This document shows positions 18,862-27,895 of a stretch of 64,000 bases of DNA, in pieces (positions within the stretch are counted from its first letter, which is position 1; each line of letters opens with the position of its first letter). Origin of the DNA: Cyclonatronum proteinivorum (GTDB lineage: Bacteria; Bacteroidota; Rhodothermia; Balneolales; Cyclonatronaceae); NCBI RefSeq assembly GCF_003353065.1, contig NZ_CP027806.1:1-64000 (forward strand), read 5' to 3'. Made by a program: the position numbers and the translations under genes. The notes below the pieces were generated by a model, which was given only the letters and a program-made list of their open reading frames with translations, ran no database searches and was not told the DNA's origin.

Positions 18862-19026
18862 AATAATTTGGTTGCGCGTTAATCGCAGTTTTGAAAATGA
18901 ATGGTTTGAGATACCGGGTCATGCTGATCGAACCGGTTTGTGCCTCAAATAGGCTTGGGGAACCGGTACGAACATTCAGCTGTGCGCCTCAAATGGCTTT
19001 TGCTGAACAGCCCTGTACCATGCTCA

Positions 19027-19073
19027 AAAAACATCTTCCCCTGCAGCCGATCAGTCTGATCGGGCTGCAGGGG
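19027..19073 (-). terminator. Terminator or hairpin between rpsB and tsf
   Basis: A long GC-rich near-perfect inverted repeat (19038-19053 with 19057-19073) is followed on the minus strand by AAGATGTTTTTTG. It may partly end the rpsB transcript. Confidence 0.65.
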
Positions 19074-19099
19074 AGATTTGAATGGAATCAAACGGGCGC

Positions 19100-19927
19100 T
19101 TAGTTATCGCCACCACGGCGGCGACGGCGACGGCGGGGTGCTTCTGTGCTTTCCCCTTCACCGGCTGCTTCGAGCTCCGCAGCGGCTTCTTCAGAAGCGG
19201 CAGAAGCTTCAAGTACAAGCTGCTCTTCTTCAAGGGCATCACGCTCAGCATTGCCTTCAATGATAGCATCTGCAATATTGGAGGCAACCAGCTGAATCGC
19301 TTTGGCAGCATCGTCATTACATGGGATGATGTAATCGGGCACATCAGGGTCGCAATTGGTATCCACCAGTGCAAAAATCGGGATATTGAGCTTGCGTGCT
19401 TCGTTTATCGCAATCTCTTCCTTAACAATATCGACCACAAAAATGGCGCCGGGCATACGGTTCATGTTCGCAATACCTGCGAGTACCTGCTCAAGCTTGA
19501 TTTTCTCCCGGTCGAGCATAAGACGCTCTTTTTTGACCAGGTTTTCATAGGTACCGTCTTTCTGCATAGCCGCAATTTCTTCCATACGGCTGATGCTCTT
19601 GCGAACGGTAGAAAAGTTGGTGAGCATACCACCGAGCCAGCGGTGGGTTACATAAGGCTGACCTGCGCGAAGGGCTTCTTCCTTCACGATTTCCTGAGCC
19701 TGTTTCTTGGTGCCCACAAATAAGATTTTCTTGCCGGAACGGGCAACTTTACCAATCTCATCGAGCGCTTCCTGAAGCAGGGCGCGGGATTTGTTGAGAT
19801 CAAGGATATGGATGCCGTTACGCTGCATGAAGATGAACTCTTTCATCTTCGGATTCCAGCGACGGGTCAGGTGACCAAAGTGAGCTCCGGATTTCAGAAG
19901 CTCTTCTAAAGATGCTGCTTGTGCCAT
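19100..19927 (-). CDS. rpsB: 30S ribosomal protein S2
   Basis: Binds the small subunit near S1. The protein starts MAQAASLEELLKSGAHFGH and contains the FVGTKKQA and VDTNCDPD motifs. The C-terminus (about 225-275) is extended by a Glu/Ala-rich linker and a run of seven Arg, giving 275 residues. Such low-complexity tails are common among S2 proteins of this phylum. Confidence 0.97.
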   Translation of the reverse strand: MAQAASLEELLKSGAHFGHLTRRWNPKMKEFIFMQRNGIHILDLNKSRALLQEALDEIGKVARSGKKILFVGTKKQAQEIVKEEALRAGQPYVTHRWLGGMLTNFSTVRKSISRMEEIAAMQKDGTYENLVKKERLMLDREKIKLEQVLAGIANMNRMPGAIFVVDIVKEEIAINEARKLNIPIFALVDTNCDPDVPDYIIPCNDDAAKAIQLVASNIADAIIEGNAERDALEEEQLVLEASAASEEAAAELEAAGEGESTEAPRRRRRRRGGDN

Positions 19928-20119
19928 AAATTTTGTTTAGTTAACGAGTTAGGCCTCTACACAGGTCATTCGCGGTTCCGATTTCAGGGGGGCTTTTAAA
20001 CCGCCATCCCGAAACACTCCGGGCCGCGTCGCTGTGTATGTGTGATGAAGTCTATACTGTATGAAAATGAATTTTTGAAAAGAATATCCGCAAGGCGAAT
20101 ATCCGTGAAGGGCCATGGA

Positions 20120-20506
20120 TTAGCGCTTGGAAAACTGGAATGCTTTCCGGGCTTTTGGCTGACCGTACTTCTTACGCTCAACCATACGGCTGTCGCGTGT
20201 AAGCAGGTTGTGCTCACGCAGGGTCGGACGATGCTCTTCATTGATTTCGAGGATTGCGCGGGCAATACCTAATTGTACAGCACCGGCCTGACCGGTTGTA
20301 CCGCCGCCACGAACCGTGATTTTAACATCGTACTCGCCTTCAATACCGGTAACATCAAGGGGAAGTGTTACCTGATTCTGGTTGGCTTTCTGCGGAAAGT
20401 AATCGGCCATTTCCTTACCGTTTACGATAATCTGACCGCTGCCTTTGCGCAGGTAAACCCGCGCCGTAGAGGTTTTTCTTCTTCCTATTGCCTGAAATTG
20501 TGTCAT
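20120..20506 (-). CDS. rpsI: 30S ribosomal protein S9
   Basis: 128 residues with the S9 pattern (FQAIGRRKTSTARVYLRKGSG start, GGGTTGQAGA centre, and a basic end RKAFQFSKR whose last Arg reaches the P site). It begins 11 bp after rplM, the conserved L13-S9 pair. Bases 19928-20119 show no gene. Confidence 0.97.
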   Translation of the reverse strand: MTQFQAIGRRKTSTARVYLRKGSGQIIVNGKEMADYFPQKANQNQVTLPLDVTGIEGEYDVKITVRGGGTTGQAGAVQLGIARAILEINEEHRPTLREHNLLTRDSRMVERKKYGQPKARKAFQFSKR

Positions 20507-20516
20507 ATTTGTGGGG

Positions 20517-20960
20517 TCAGAGTGTTACTTTTTCCGGTTTTTGAGCAGTATGCTGATGCACAGGACCGGCGTACACACGCAGGTTTCTGAGGATTTCACG
20601 ACCGAGTGCGTTTTTGGGCAACATGCCTTTAACCGCTTTACGAACAACTTCTGCAGGCTTTTTCTCAAGCAGCTCAGCAGGTGTAGTAAAGCGCTCGCCA
20701 CCCGGGTATCCGGAATAGCTGAAGTATTGCTTATCGGTCATTTTGTTGCCGGTGAGGCGGATTTTCTCGGCATTGATTACGATCACGTAATCTCCGGTAT
20801 CCATATGAGGGGTAAATTCGGGCTTGTGCTTACCGCGAAGAATAGCCGCTACCTTACTGGCAAGACGACCTAATACTTCACCTTCCGCATCAACCAAAAT
20901 CCACTTTTTCTCAATATCAGCCGGCTTGGCAGAGTATGTTTTGAAATATGGGCTTTTCAT
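20517..20960 (-). CDS. rplM: 50S ribosomal protein L13
   Basis: An early-assembly large-subunit protein. I use the ATG at 20960 ([20 protein letters not shown]), which gives the usual 147 residues; the longer open frame is only non-coding leader. Motifs include [19 protein letters not shown] and GMLPKN. Confidence 0.96.
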   Translation of the reverse strand: MKSPYFKTYSAKPADIEKKWILVDAEGEVLGRLASKVAAILRGKHKPEFTPHMDTGDYVIVINAEKIRLTGNKMTDKQYFSYSGYPGGERFTTPAELLEKKPAEVVRKAVKGMLPKNALGREILRNLRVYAGPVHQHTAQKPEKVTL

Positions 20961-21058
20961 TGTTTTTTTTGATGTGGTTTGAAAGCGCCTCATGCCAGCC
21001 CTAAACAGCTGATTTTCGGCGCTCTGTTTCGATATTGCTTCGATTTTTGCAAAGTTTG

Positions 21059-21090
21059 GAAATATATCACTTAATTCATTTCTTTGCAAT
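21059..21090 (-). promoter_or_regulatory. Predicted promoter of rplM-rpsI
   Basis: On the minus strand TATATTTC (21066-21059) nearly matches TAnnTTTG, and ATTG (21090-21087) is 20 bases upstream. Transcription would start near 21052, leaving an about 90-base leader. Confidence 0.35.
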
Positions 21091-21204
21091 TTGGTATCCG
21101 GCACCGATTTACGCCCGCTACAGGGTAATTTCCCGCCACCCATTCCGTCAGGATGCCGCACACTTCCTACTGTTCATCAACCAGCCAACCTAACCCTGCG
21201 CGCT

Positions 21205-24200
21205 ATGACGCTTCGGTACTGTTTCCCCGCGATGGCCCTGTTCATCACCCTATGCATGTTTCTGATTACGCCTGTTCAGGCACAAAACGCAGCCTGGCAG
21301 CAAACGACCCACTATCAAATGGATATCCGCATGAATGTGGAAACCAACCGCTTCACGGGCACGCAGCGGGTCGAATATCACAACGCCTCTCCCGATACGC
21401 TCAACCGCTTTTTTTACCATCTCTACTACAATGCCTTTCAGCCCGGCAGCATGATGGATACCCGCTCGCGTACCATCATCGATCCGGACGGACGGGTTCG
21501 GGACCGCATTTATCATCTTAATGAAGATGAAATTGGTTTTCAGGATGTGCGCAGCCTCACCCAAAACGGACAGCCGGTCACTTTTGAAGTAAGTGAGACC
21601 GTCCTCAGCGTAAACCTCGCTGAACCCATTTTGCCGGGCGAAACAGCCGTTTTCGAGATGCAGTTTGAAGCACAGGTGCCGCTACAGATTCGTCGTACCG
21701 GCCGCGATAACCGCGAAGGCATCCGCTACTCCATGTCGCAGTGGTACCCGCGGGTGGCGGCCTACGATCAGGATGGCTGGCATACCGCGCCCTATGTTGC
21801 GCGGGAGTTCCACGGCAACTTTGGCGATTTCGATGTGCGCATCACCATCGACCGCAATTACACCCTGGGCGCGACCGGTTACCTGCAGAACCCGCAGCAG
21901 GTCGGGCACGGCTACGAAGACCCGGAGCTGCCGCTCGAACTTCCGGAAGGCGACGAGCTGACCTGGCACTTCTTTGCCCCGCAGGTGATTGATTTCTTCT
22001 GGGGTGCACACGATGAGTTTGTGCACGTCATCCACGAAGAAGAAGGCTCGCCCCGCATCCACATGCTGTATGTAGAGCGTCCCGAAACCCGCTTCTGGGA
22101 TATGCTCGGGGAATTTACCGCCGAAGCCTTCCGCTTCATGAATGAATACATCGGCCCATACCCCTACGAGCAGTTCACCATCATTCAGGGCGGCGACGGC
22201 GGCATGGAGTACCCGATGGGAACCCTGATCACTGGTCACCGTCCCCTGTGGAGCCTGGTCGGGGTTACGGTGCATGAGCTCATCCACATGTGGTACCAAA
22301 GCACGCTGGCCACCAACGAGAGCCTCTACCACTGGATGGACGAAGGATTCACCGTTTATATGAGTGATATTGTGATGTCGCATCTGTTCCAGCTTCAGGG
22401 CAATCCGCACGCGTCTACCTACAACGCCTACCTGCGTATAGTGCATGACGGTCTTGAAGAATACATGGGGCAGCATGCCGACCGCTACGACTCCAACGCC
22501 GCCTACGTGACGGCCTCCTACCGCAAAGGGTCGCTCATTCTGCATCAGCTCGAATACATCATCGGGCGCGACGCCATGAAGCGCACCATGCAGCGCTTCT
22601 ACCGCGAATTTATCATGCGGCACCCTACGCCCGTCGATTTCCAGCGCATTGCCGAGCAGGAAAGCGGCATGCAGCTGCGCTGGTATTTTGATGAAATGCT
22701 TTATTCCACGAGAACCATCGATCTCGCCATCGACCGGGTGCGCAATTCCGGCGGGGATACGACCATCCGGCTTTCGCGGAACGGCATATTTCTGATGCCC
22801 GTCGACCTCTTGCTCACCTACGCCGACGGCTCGCAGGAGCTGATTTACATCCCCACACAGCAGCAGCTCGGTATCAAAGCACACGAAGATCCGGAACTGC
22901 CCCGCACCGTGCTTGATCCCTGGCCGTGGACCCATCCTACCTACGAATTTACGCTGGAAGGACGCCCTGCGCTGGTCACCGCCGCGGAAATTGACCCGAG
23001 CAACCGGCTCGCGGATGTCAACCGACTCAACATCCGCTGGCCGTTTCCGCTCGAACTAAACACGTTTCAGGTGCCCGAAGCCGACTGGAACACCTATCAG
23101 GCGGGCGTACGGCCTGCGCTCTGGTACGGCGAAAAGGCCGGGATACGTCTTGGCGCGCGGCTCAGCGGTCGCTACCTCTTCAACACCAAAGCCCTCGATG
23201 CCGAATTCTGGCTGACCTCCGGCACCCTCGATGATTTTTCCGCCTCAAACCTCGACGCGGACTACCGCCTCGCCTGGCGCGACCGGCTGCCGCTGCTCGG
23301 TCCCGACAGCTGGTGGCAGGCCGAAACCGGTCGCTTTTACGGGGTGCACCATCAGCGCATTGCCGTTGAGCGACGTCTCGGCCGTTTTGGAAGGCTGGAA
23401 CCCGTACGGCGTGTAATCGGCTTCGACGTCTTCCACCTCAACAAAGACGCCAACCGGCAGATTGATCCGCTGTCTGCGCAGTGGGAGCGCGGCAGCCTGA
23501 TTGGCGCCGGCCTCACCTTCACACAGGGTGATATTGCCGAGACCGGCATTCAGCTGCGGGCCGAAACATCGACCTTTTACGGCGAGCGCGCCGCACAGCA
23601 GGTACAGCTGCATGCCGGCTACACCTGGTTCAGCAGCGACTTCCGGTACCGCGTCCGTTTCGGGATGCAGGTCGCCGGCGGCTCCACGCAGATGGCGCAG
23701 CAGCAGCGCTACAACCTCGGCAGCGGTACCGCCATCGAGCGCTGGCAAAACCGCACCTTCACCGCCGTAGCCAACATCGACACCGGCTTTTTCGAAGATG
23801 CGCGCCTCAGCTTCGACAGCGGCAACGCGCTCTCCGGCTACAGCCTGCACGCGCCCTTCCGCAGCGGTCTCACGGGTAACAACATGCTCGCCTTCTCCAT
23901 CTGGCAGAGCTTCCGCCCCTTCCTGCGCGGCAATCAGCGGGCCTTCGAGCTGGAGTTCTTCAGCGGCACCGGCTTCGCCTGGGACGGCAGCTTTGCAACC
24001 GATTTCAGTATGCCCTCGGCCTCAGATCCGTGGCTGGCGTCCGCCGGCGCCGGGCTCGTGTACGACTTCAGCGAGCGCCCCCGCTCCGCCCGCTGGACCG
24101 GCCAAAGCGCGCTTCTTAGCGGCCTGCGCGTCTCCCTGCGCAGCCCCTTCTACCTCCATCAGCCCACCGAAGGCGACGAATTCGAGTTCACCTCCCGCTG

Positions 24201-24228
24201 GATGATCGGCATCGGCAAGGCATTCTGA
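21205..24228 (+). CDS. Secreted M1-family metallopeptidase with barrel-like C-terminus
   Basis: A zinc aminopeptidase-like protein with a signal peptide (MTLRYCFPAM..., ending near VQAQ). I chose the ATG at 21205; the open frame upstream has no homologous look. The gluzincin site is HELIH at 357-361 plus E380 (MDEGFTVYM), and GGMEYP (332-337) stands in for the exopeptidase GxMEN motif. Residues from about 620 to the end (1007) have alternating aromatic and polar strands and end in Phe. They resemble an outer-membrane beta-barrel, so the enzyme may be anchored in the outer membrane. That part is inference. Confidence 0.85.
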   Translation: MTLRYCFPAMALFITLCMFLITPVQAQNAAWQQTTHYQMDIRMNVETNRFTGTQRVEYHNASPDTLNRFFYHLYYNAFQPGSMMDTRSRTIIDPDGRVRDRIYHLNEDEIGFQDVRSLTQNGQPVTFEVSETVLSVNLAEPILPGETAVFEMQFEAQVPLQIRRTGRDNREGIRYSMSQWYPRVAAYDQDGWHTAPYVAREFHGNFGDFDVRITIDRNYTLGATGYLQNPQQVGHGYEDPELPLELPEGDELTWHFFAPQVIDFFWGAHDEFVHVIHEEEGSPRIHMLYVERPETRFWDMLGEFTAEAFRFMNEYIGPYPYEQFTIIQGGDGGMEYPMGTLITGHRPLWSLVGVTVHELIHMWYQSTLATNESLYHWMDEGFTVYMSDIVMSHLFQLQGNPHASTYNAYLRIVHDGLEEYMGQHADRYDSNAAYVTASYRKGSLILHQLEYIIGRDAMKRTMQRFYREFIMRHPTPVDFQRIAEQESGMQLRWYFDEMLYSTRTIDLAIDRVRNSGGDTTIRLSRNGIFLMPVDLLLTYADGSQELIYIPTQQQLGIKAHEDPELPRTVLDPWPWTHPTYEFTLEGRPALVTAAEIDPSNRLADVNRLNIRWPFPLELNTFQVPEADWNTYQAGVRPALWYGEKAGIRLGARLSGRYLFNTKALDAEFWLTSGTLDDFSASNLDADYRLAWRDRLPLLGPDSWWQAETGRFYGVHHQRIAVERRLGRFGRLEPVRRVIGFDVFHLNKDANRQIDPLSAQWERGSLIGAGLTFTQGDIAETGIQLRAETSTFYGERAAQQVQLHAGYTWFSSDFRYRVRFGMQVAGGSTQMAQQQRYNLGSGTAIERWQNRTFTAVANIDTGFFEDARLSFDSGNALSGYSLHAPFRSGLTGNNMLAFSIWQSFRPFLRGNQRAFELEFFSGTGFAWDGSFATDFSMPSASDPWLASAGAGLVYDFSERPRSARWTGQSALLSGLRVSLRSPFYLHQPTEGDEFEFTSRWMIGIGKAF

Positions 24229-24256
24229 TTTTTCCGGATGATCACTGCAAAATCCA

Positions 24257-24301
24257 AAACGGGCCTTCAGCTTTGATTTCCCCAAAGCCGAAGGCCCGTT
24301 T
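24257..24301 (+). terminator. Terminator after the M1 peptidase gene
   Basis: AAACGGGCCTTC (24257-24268) pairs with GAAGGCCCGTTT (24290-24301), and the inner GCTTTG/AAAGC extends the stem. It is followed by a weak T tract. Confidence 0.8.
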
Positions 24302-24359
24302 GTTTACCACAGGGAAAATGATCGCCTGAGCCCGGCTTCACGAGCAGTACCCGCCTCTG

Positions 24360-24449
24360 TTTTTTTTGGGGGAAACTCCGTGAGCATCACGGGCAGCGTT
24401 GCCGGCTCATGGCATCCCAAATCGGTCTCATGGCTCCTTGCTTTTTTTG
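24360..24449 (+). repeat. Dispersed ~90-bp repeat, copy B
   Basis: A well preserved copy: TTTTTTTTGGGGGAAACTCC at the left, GAGCATCACGG core, GGCATCCCAAATCGG, then CCTTGCTTTTTTT. It faces copy C in inverted orientation across 268 bp (24450-24717) that hold no gene. Confidence 0.8.
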
Positions 24450-24717
24450 ATGCGCGGCTAATCGTCGTTTTAGTCTCTAAATCGGGTCACACGACCAACT
24501 CATTGGGGCGAACCGTTGTGGTCGTCTTTTGAAGCCCCGAACCGGGCGCGGTCCAATGACCATCATGCCATCATCCGGAGAACTGACCTGGCGTTGACAT
24601 CCCGGGCTGTGGTATGTCGCCGTTTCAAAGTTGTGTATCGGCAAATGGCTTAAATCTTGCCAGAAGAAGGAACTTGATGTATGGCAACATTGGGCACTTT
24701 ATTTGGAAGAGTGTTCC

Positions 24718-24806
24718 AAAAAAAAGCAAGGGGCTTTGAGACCGACCTGGGATGCCGGCAACCAGCAACGCTGACCGTGATGCTCTCGGGATTTTCCCCA
24801 AAAAAA
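24718..24806 (-). repeat. Dispersed ~90-bp repeat, copy C (inverted relative to B)
   Basis: Read on the minus strand it has the same order as copy B: a TTGGGGAAAATCCC-type left end, GAGCATCACGG, GGCATCCCAGGTCGG and CCTTGCTTTTTTTT. It ends 27 bp from the cupin stop codon. Confidence 0.8.
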
Positions 24807-24832
24807 CAAAACCTTAACCTGCCCGGATGTGG

Positions 24833-25297
24833 TTAGTTCGGCTCGTTGGTTGTGATGACGAACAGGATGAGCGGTTCGGTTTCGGAAGTGTTTTCGACGC
24901 CGTGCCAGCCGTCGTGTTTTACGGCGGTGATTTCGCCTTTGGTGATGTGTTTTTCCCGCACGGGACCGTCCTCGCCGGCGCGGTCGCGGTACACGCCCTC
25001 GCCGTGCATCACTACGTAGAGTTCCTCCTCTTTGCGGCTGCCGTGCTGATGCAGGCCGCTTTCGTCGCCTTTTTGGGGCAGCACCATGTAGCAGCCGATG
25101 CGGTTGTTGACGAGCTCGCGGCGGTCGAACATCTGAAGCAGGTACACGACGCCCCTGCCGCCGTACATCCCTGGGCGCTTGTCGATGCGCACGACCGAGC
25201 GGAAATCCTGCCCGTAGCTCATCACGCTCAGGTTCAGGTGCTTGCTGACGAGATTCAGAATGTAGTCGCGTTCATCTGCGGTTGGTTTTTCAGCCAT
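24833..25297 (-). CDS. Cupin-domain protein
   Basis: A 154-residue single-domain cupin. The first cupin motif is HQHGSRKEEELYVVMHGEG and the second is around HDGWHGVENTSETEP, with His residues that could bind a metal. The Met at 25297 (MAEKPTADERDY) is the likely start; the longer open frame runs over pyrB in another phase. It follows pyrB by 28 bp, so it probably belongs to the pyr transcript. The substrate is unknown. Confidence 0.8.
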   Translation of the reverse strand: MAEKPTADERDYILNLVSKHLNLSVMSYGQDFRSVVRIDKRPGMYGGRGVVYLLQMFDRRELVNNRIGCYMVLPQKGDESGLHQHGSRKEEELYVVMHGEGVYRDRAGEDGPVREKHITKGEITAVKHDGWHGVENTSETEPLILFVITTNEPN

Positions 25298-25325
25298 TTG
25301 ATTGATTTTTTTGGGATGGATGCGC

Positions 25326-26294
25326 TTAAAGCTCGCGGCGACCGCTGAGCAGGTAGAGTACCGCCATGCGGATGGCGAGGCCGTTGGTGACCTGATTGAG
25401 AATGATGGCGCGCTCGCTGTCAGCGACGTCGCTTTCGAGCTCGACGCCGCGGTTGATCGGGCCGGGGTGCATAACGGTAAACTGCGGGTAGCGTTCGAGG
25501 TGCTCCATGCGGATGCCGAAGCGCTCGTGATACTCGCGCAGGCTCGGGAACAGTCCGCCTTCCTGCCGTTCAAGCTGAATGCGCAGTGCCATGGCGACAT
25601 CGCACCAGGCGAGGCACTCTTCCAGATTGTGCGAGACAGTGACGCCCATTTCGCGCACGAAAAGCGGCATCATGGTGCGCGGGCCGCATACGGTAACTTC
25701 GGCGCCCAGCTTGGTCAGCCCGATAATATTCGAGCGAACGACCCGGCTGTGCAGAATATCTCCGATAATGACCACCTTAAGTCCTTTAACGGGCATCCCG
25801 GCCTGTTGCATGGAGAACATATCGAGCAGGGCCTGTGTCGGGTGCTCATGTGCGCCGTCACCGGCATTCAGGATGGCGGCATCCACGCAGCGCCTGAGGA
25901 AATGCGGCACGCCGGGACTCTCGTGCCGCACCACGACCATATCAATTTTCATGGACTCGATGTTGCGTATGGTATCTTTGAGCGACTCCCCCTTTTTAAC
26001 ACTCGAAGAGCTGCTGCTGAAATTGACCACATCTGCGCCCATGCGTTTCTGCGCGAGCTCGAAGGAGAGGCGGGTGCGGGTGCTGTTTTCGTAGAAAAGG
26101 TTGACGATGGTTTTATCGCGAAGGGTTGGCAGTTTGGGTACGGGCCGGTCGAGGACTTCGCGGAAGTAGGCAGCCTGTTGCAGCACAAAGCGGATGTCAT
26201 CGGCGGAGTAGTCGGCGAGCCCGATGAGGTGTTCCTGCCCGAACTGATAGGCGGGATTGGTGACGCGGTCGGGATGCAGGCTTTCGGTGCTCAT
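25326..26294 (-). CDS. pyrB: Aspartate carbamoyltransferase catalytic subunit
   Basis: Condenses carbamoyl phosphate and aspartate in pyrimidine synthesis. The protein (322 aa from MSTESLHPDR) has the carbamoyl-phosphate site FYENSTRTR, the motif GDGAHEHPTQALLD and HPGPINRG near the end. The ATG overlaps the pyrR stop by 4 bp, showing translational coupling. No pyrI regulatory subunit is present here, as in bacteria with PyrR control. Confidence 0.96.
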   Translation of the reverse strand: MSTESLHPDRVTNPAYQFGQEHLIGLADYSADDIRFVLQQAAYFREVLDRPVPKLPTLRDKTIVNLFYENSTRTRLSFELAQKRMGADVVNFSSSSSSVKKGESLKDTIRNIESMKIDMVVVRHESPGVPHFLRRCVDAAILNAGDGAHEHPTQALLDMFSMQQAGMPVKGLKVVIIGDILHSRVVRSNIIGLTKLGAEVTVCGPRTMMPLFVREMGVTVSHNLEECLAWCDVAMALRIQLERQEGGLFPSLREYHERFGIRMEHLERYPQFTVMHPGPINRGVELESDVADSERAIILNQVTNGLAIRMAVLYLLSGRREL

Positions 26295-26851
26295 TTGGCG
26301 GCCTCCTTTGCGTCCGGACGTTTCACAATGTACACCGCATCTTCGTTGTCGATTTCGCTGAGCATCACCTGCACTTCTTCGTTGGTGTGCGTGGGCACGT
26401 ACATGCCGGTATAATCGGGCGCGAGGGGCAGCTCGCGGTGTCCGCGGTCGATGAGGCAGCAAAAGCGGATACTCGCCGGGCGTCCGAAGCTCATGAGGGC
26501 TTCGAGGGCGGCACGCACCGTCCGGCCGGTGTACAGTACGTCGTCAACGAGCACGATATGACGGCCATAGAGATCAAACGGAATATCGGTGATCTGCACG
26601 GCAGGCATTTTCATAGCGGTGCGGAAATCATCGCGGTAGAAGGTGACATCAAGCACCCCAAACGGAATATCGGTGCCGAGCTTTTCGCGGATGATGCGGC
26701 GCACCCGCTGCGCTATGAAAACACCCCTGCGCTGCATCCCGATAATGGCGATTTGTTTGGGGTCGTCATAGGGTTCGGTAAACTGAAAGGCAAAGCGCTC
26801 GAAGATGCGCTTCAGCTCGGTTTCGTCCAGTAGTTTGCAGGGCTTTTCCAT
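26291..26851 (-). CDS. pyrR: PyrR: pyr operon regulator / uracil phosphoribosyltransferase
   Basis: A type I PRTase-fold protein that senses UMP and PRPP. The PRPP loop VLVDDVLYTGRTVRAAL is intact, and the 186-residue length fits PyrR. In Firmicutes it binds leader RNA to cause attenuation. Here the gene leads pyrB directly. The likely promoter (CAAAAATA, 26875-26882 on the plus strand) leaves only about a 17-base leader, so any RNA target is not obvious. Confidence 0.92.
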   Translation of the reverse strand: MEKPCKLLDETELKRIFERFAFQFTEPYDDPKQIAIIGMQRRGVFIAQRVRRIIREKLGTDIPFGVLDVTFYRDDFRTAMKMPAVQITDIPFDLYGRHIVLVDDVLYTGRTVRAALEALMSFGRPASIRFCCLIDRGHRELPLAPDYTGMYVPTHTNEEVQVMLSEIDNEDAVYIVKRPDAKEAAK

Positions 26852-26874
26852 AAATAAGGATCAAAATAAATCGG

Positions 26875-26882
26875 CAAAAATA
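26875..26882 (-). promoter_or_regulatory. Candidate -7 element of pyrR-pyrB-cupin
   Basis: The minus strand reads TATTTTTG, an exact TAnnTTTG. No good TTTG lies at the right distance upstream, so support is limited. The rest of the 373-bp gap (26883-27224) has an 8-bp hairpin (ACAGCGGA/TCCGCTGT, 26988-26995/27004-27011) of unknown use and the promoter listed next. Confidence 0.35.
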
Positions 26883-27089
26883 AGCCGTATGGCTCATCAG
26901 ATGTGACGTTGCAGGTTTTGAGGTAGCACTTCTGAGGAGCTGCTTATCCGGCTAATTCTGTGACGGAGTAACAGGCGCATTCAGATGACAGCGGATTTTT
27001 CTTTCCGCTGTGATGAAGCCTGAACATCATCTCGTTCACGATTCGCAAGTTAACAAATCCCGCCCGCTTTTGTGGACTTAGTTGTTTGA

Positions 27090-27122
27090 TTTGCACCGCA
27101 TAGCGGCTTCCGCGTATTTTTG
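27090..27122 (+). promoter_or_regulatory. Predicted promoter of the CpeT-like lipoprotein gene
   Basis: TTTG at 27090-27093 and TATTTTTG at 27115-27122 form a full -33/-7 pair with a 21-base spacer. The leader to the ATG at 27225 would be about 95 bases. Confidence 0.5.
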
Positions 27123-27224
27123 TGCACTTGCCTTATGCTCCGAAATATCTGCGGCAACCTGCCTTCTTTTGCCTTCTCATGTTTTGCCTGCCGCCCGTAT
27201 GACTCATTTAATTAAAAAGCCGCT

Positions 27225-27863
27225 ATGAGAAAATTTCTGCCTCTTTGTCTGACGGTCACCGCTTTTGTGGCGCTAAGCTTTTCCTCTTCCTGCGTGAGCG
27301 AGACCGATCCGCCCGAAGACACGGCACTTGAAACCCTGTTTACCCTTATGCAGGGCACTTTCAGCTCCGAAGCACAGTCGGATGCTGATCCGGCCTTCTT
27401 TCCCATCATCCTGCACATGGAACCGGTCTGGACGGAGCGCGGTCGCTGGCTTTATGTGGAGCAGGCTGTCGCAGGGCGCGAAACCGACCCCTACCGGCAG
27501 CGCGTGTACCATGTATTCCGTGACGAAACCGGACAGCTTGTGAGCGATGTATTCACTCTCATCAACGAACAGGATTTTGTAGGCGCGCAGTTTAATCCGG
27601 CAGTTTTTGATGATTTTGATGCGGATATCCTCGAGTATCGCAGCGGCTGCGCCGTTTTTCTGGAACAGACGGGTCCGGCGGAATTTACCGGCGGCACGTA
27701 TGAAGATCAGTGCCCGAGCAGCCTTCAGGGTGCGACGTTTGCAACAAGTGAAGTGCTGATCAGCGAAGAAGGCATGGTCACCTGGGATCGCGGCTTTGAT
27801 GCCGAAGGGCAGCAGGTTTGGGGCTCAGAAAGCGGAGGCTACATTTTCCTGCGGGCAGACTGA
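27225..27863 (+). CDS. CpcT/CpeT-like lipoprotein
   Basis: The 212-residue protein starts with a lipoprotein signal (FSSSC). Its body follows the CpcT/CpeT chromophore-lyase pattern: FFPIILHMEPVW, PYRQRVYHVF, a central SGCAVF and the C-terminal DRGFDAEGQQVWGSESGG. In cyanobacteria such lyases attach phycobilins to phycobiliproteins. No phycobiliprotein is visible and the protein is predicted to be exported, so the biochemical role here is unknown, perhaps binding another ligand. It stands alone between the pyr and CPBP genes. Confidence 0.75.
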   Translation: MRKFLPLCLTVTAFVALSFSSSCVSETDPPEDTALETLFTLMQGTFSSEAQSDADPAFFPIILHMEPVWTERGRWLYVEQAVAGRETDPYRQRVYHVFRDETGQLVSDVFTLINEQDFVGAQFNPAVFDDFDADILEYRSGCAVFLEQTGPAEFTGGTYEDQCPSSLQGATFATSEVLISEEGMVTWDRGFDAEGQQVWGSESGGYIFLRAD

Positions 27864-27895
27864 TCAAAGCGGCCGGGTGTTTTCCCGGGAGTTTT

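Noticed and set aside
21682-22935. 417-residue open frame antisense to the M1 peptidase
   Set aside because: It is a shadow of a GC-rich gene; its translation has no family look and it covers the peptidase active site region.
25302-26414. 370-residue open frame antisense to pyrB
   Set aside because: Shadow frame; pyrB has all its motifs on the other strand.
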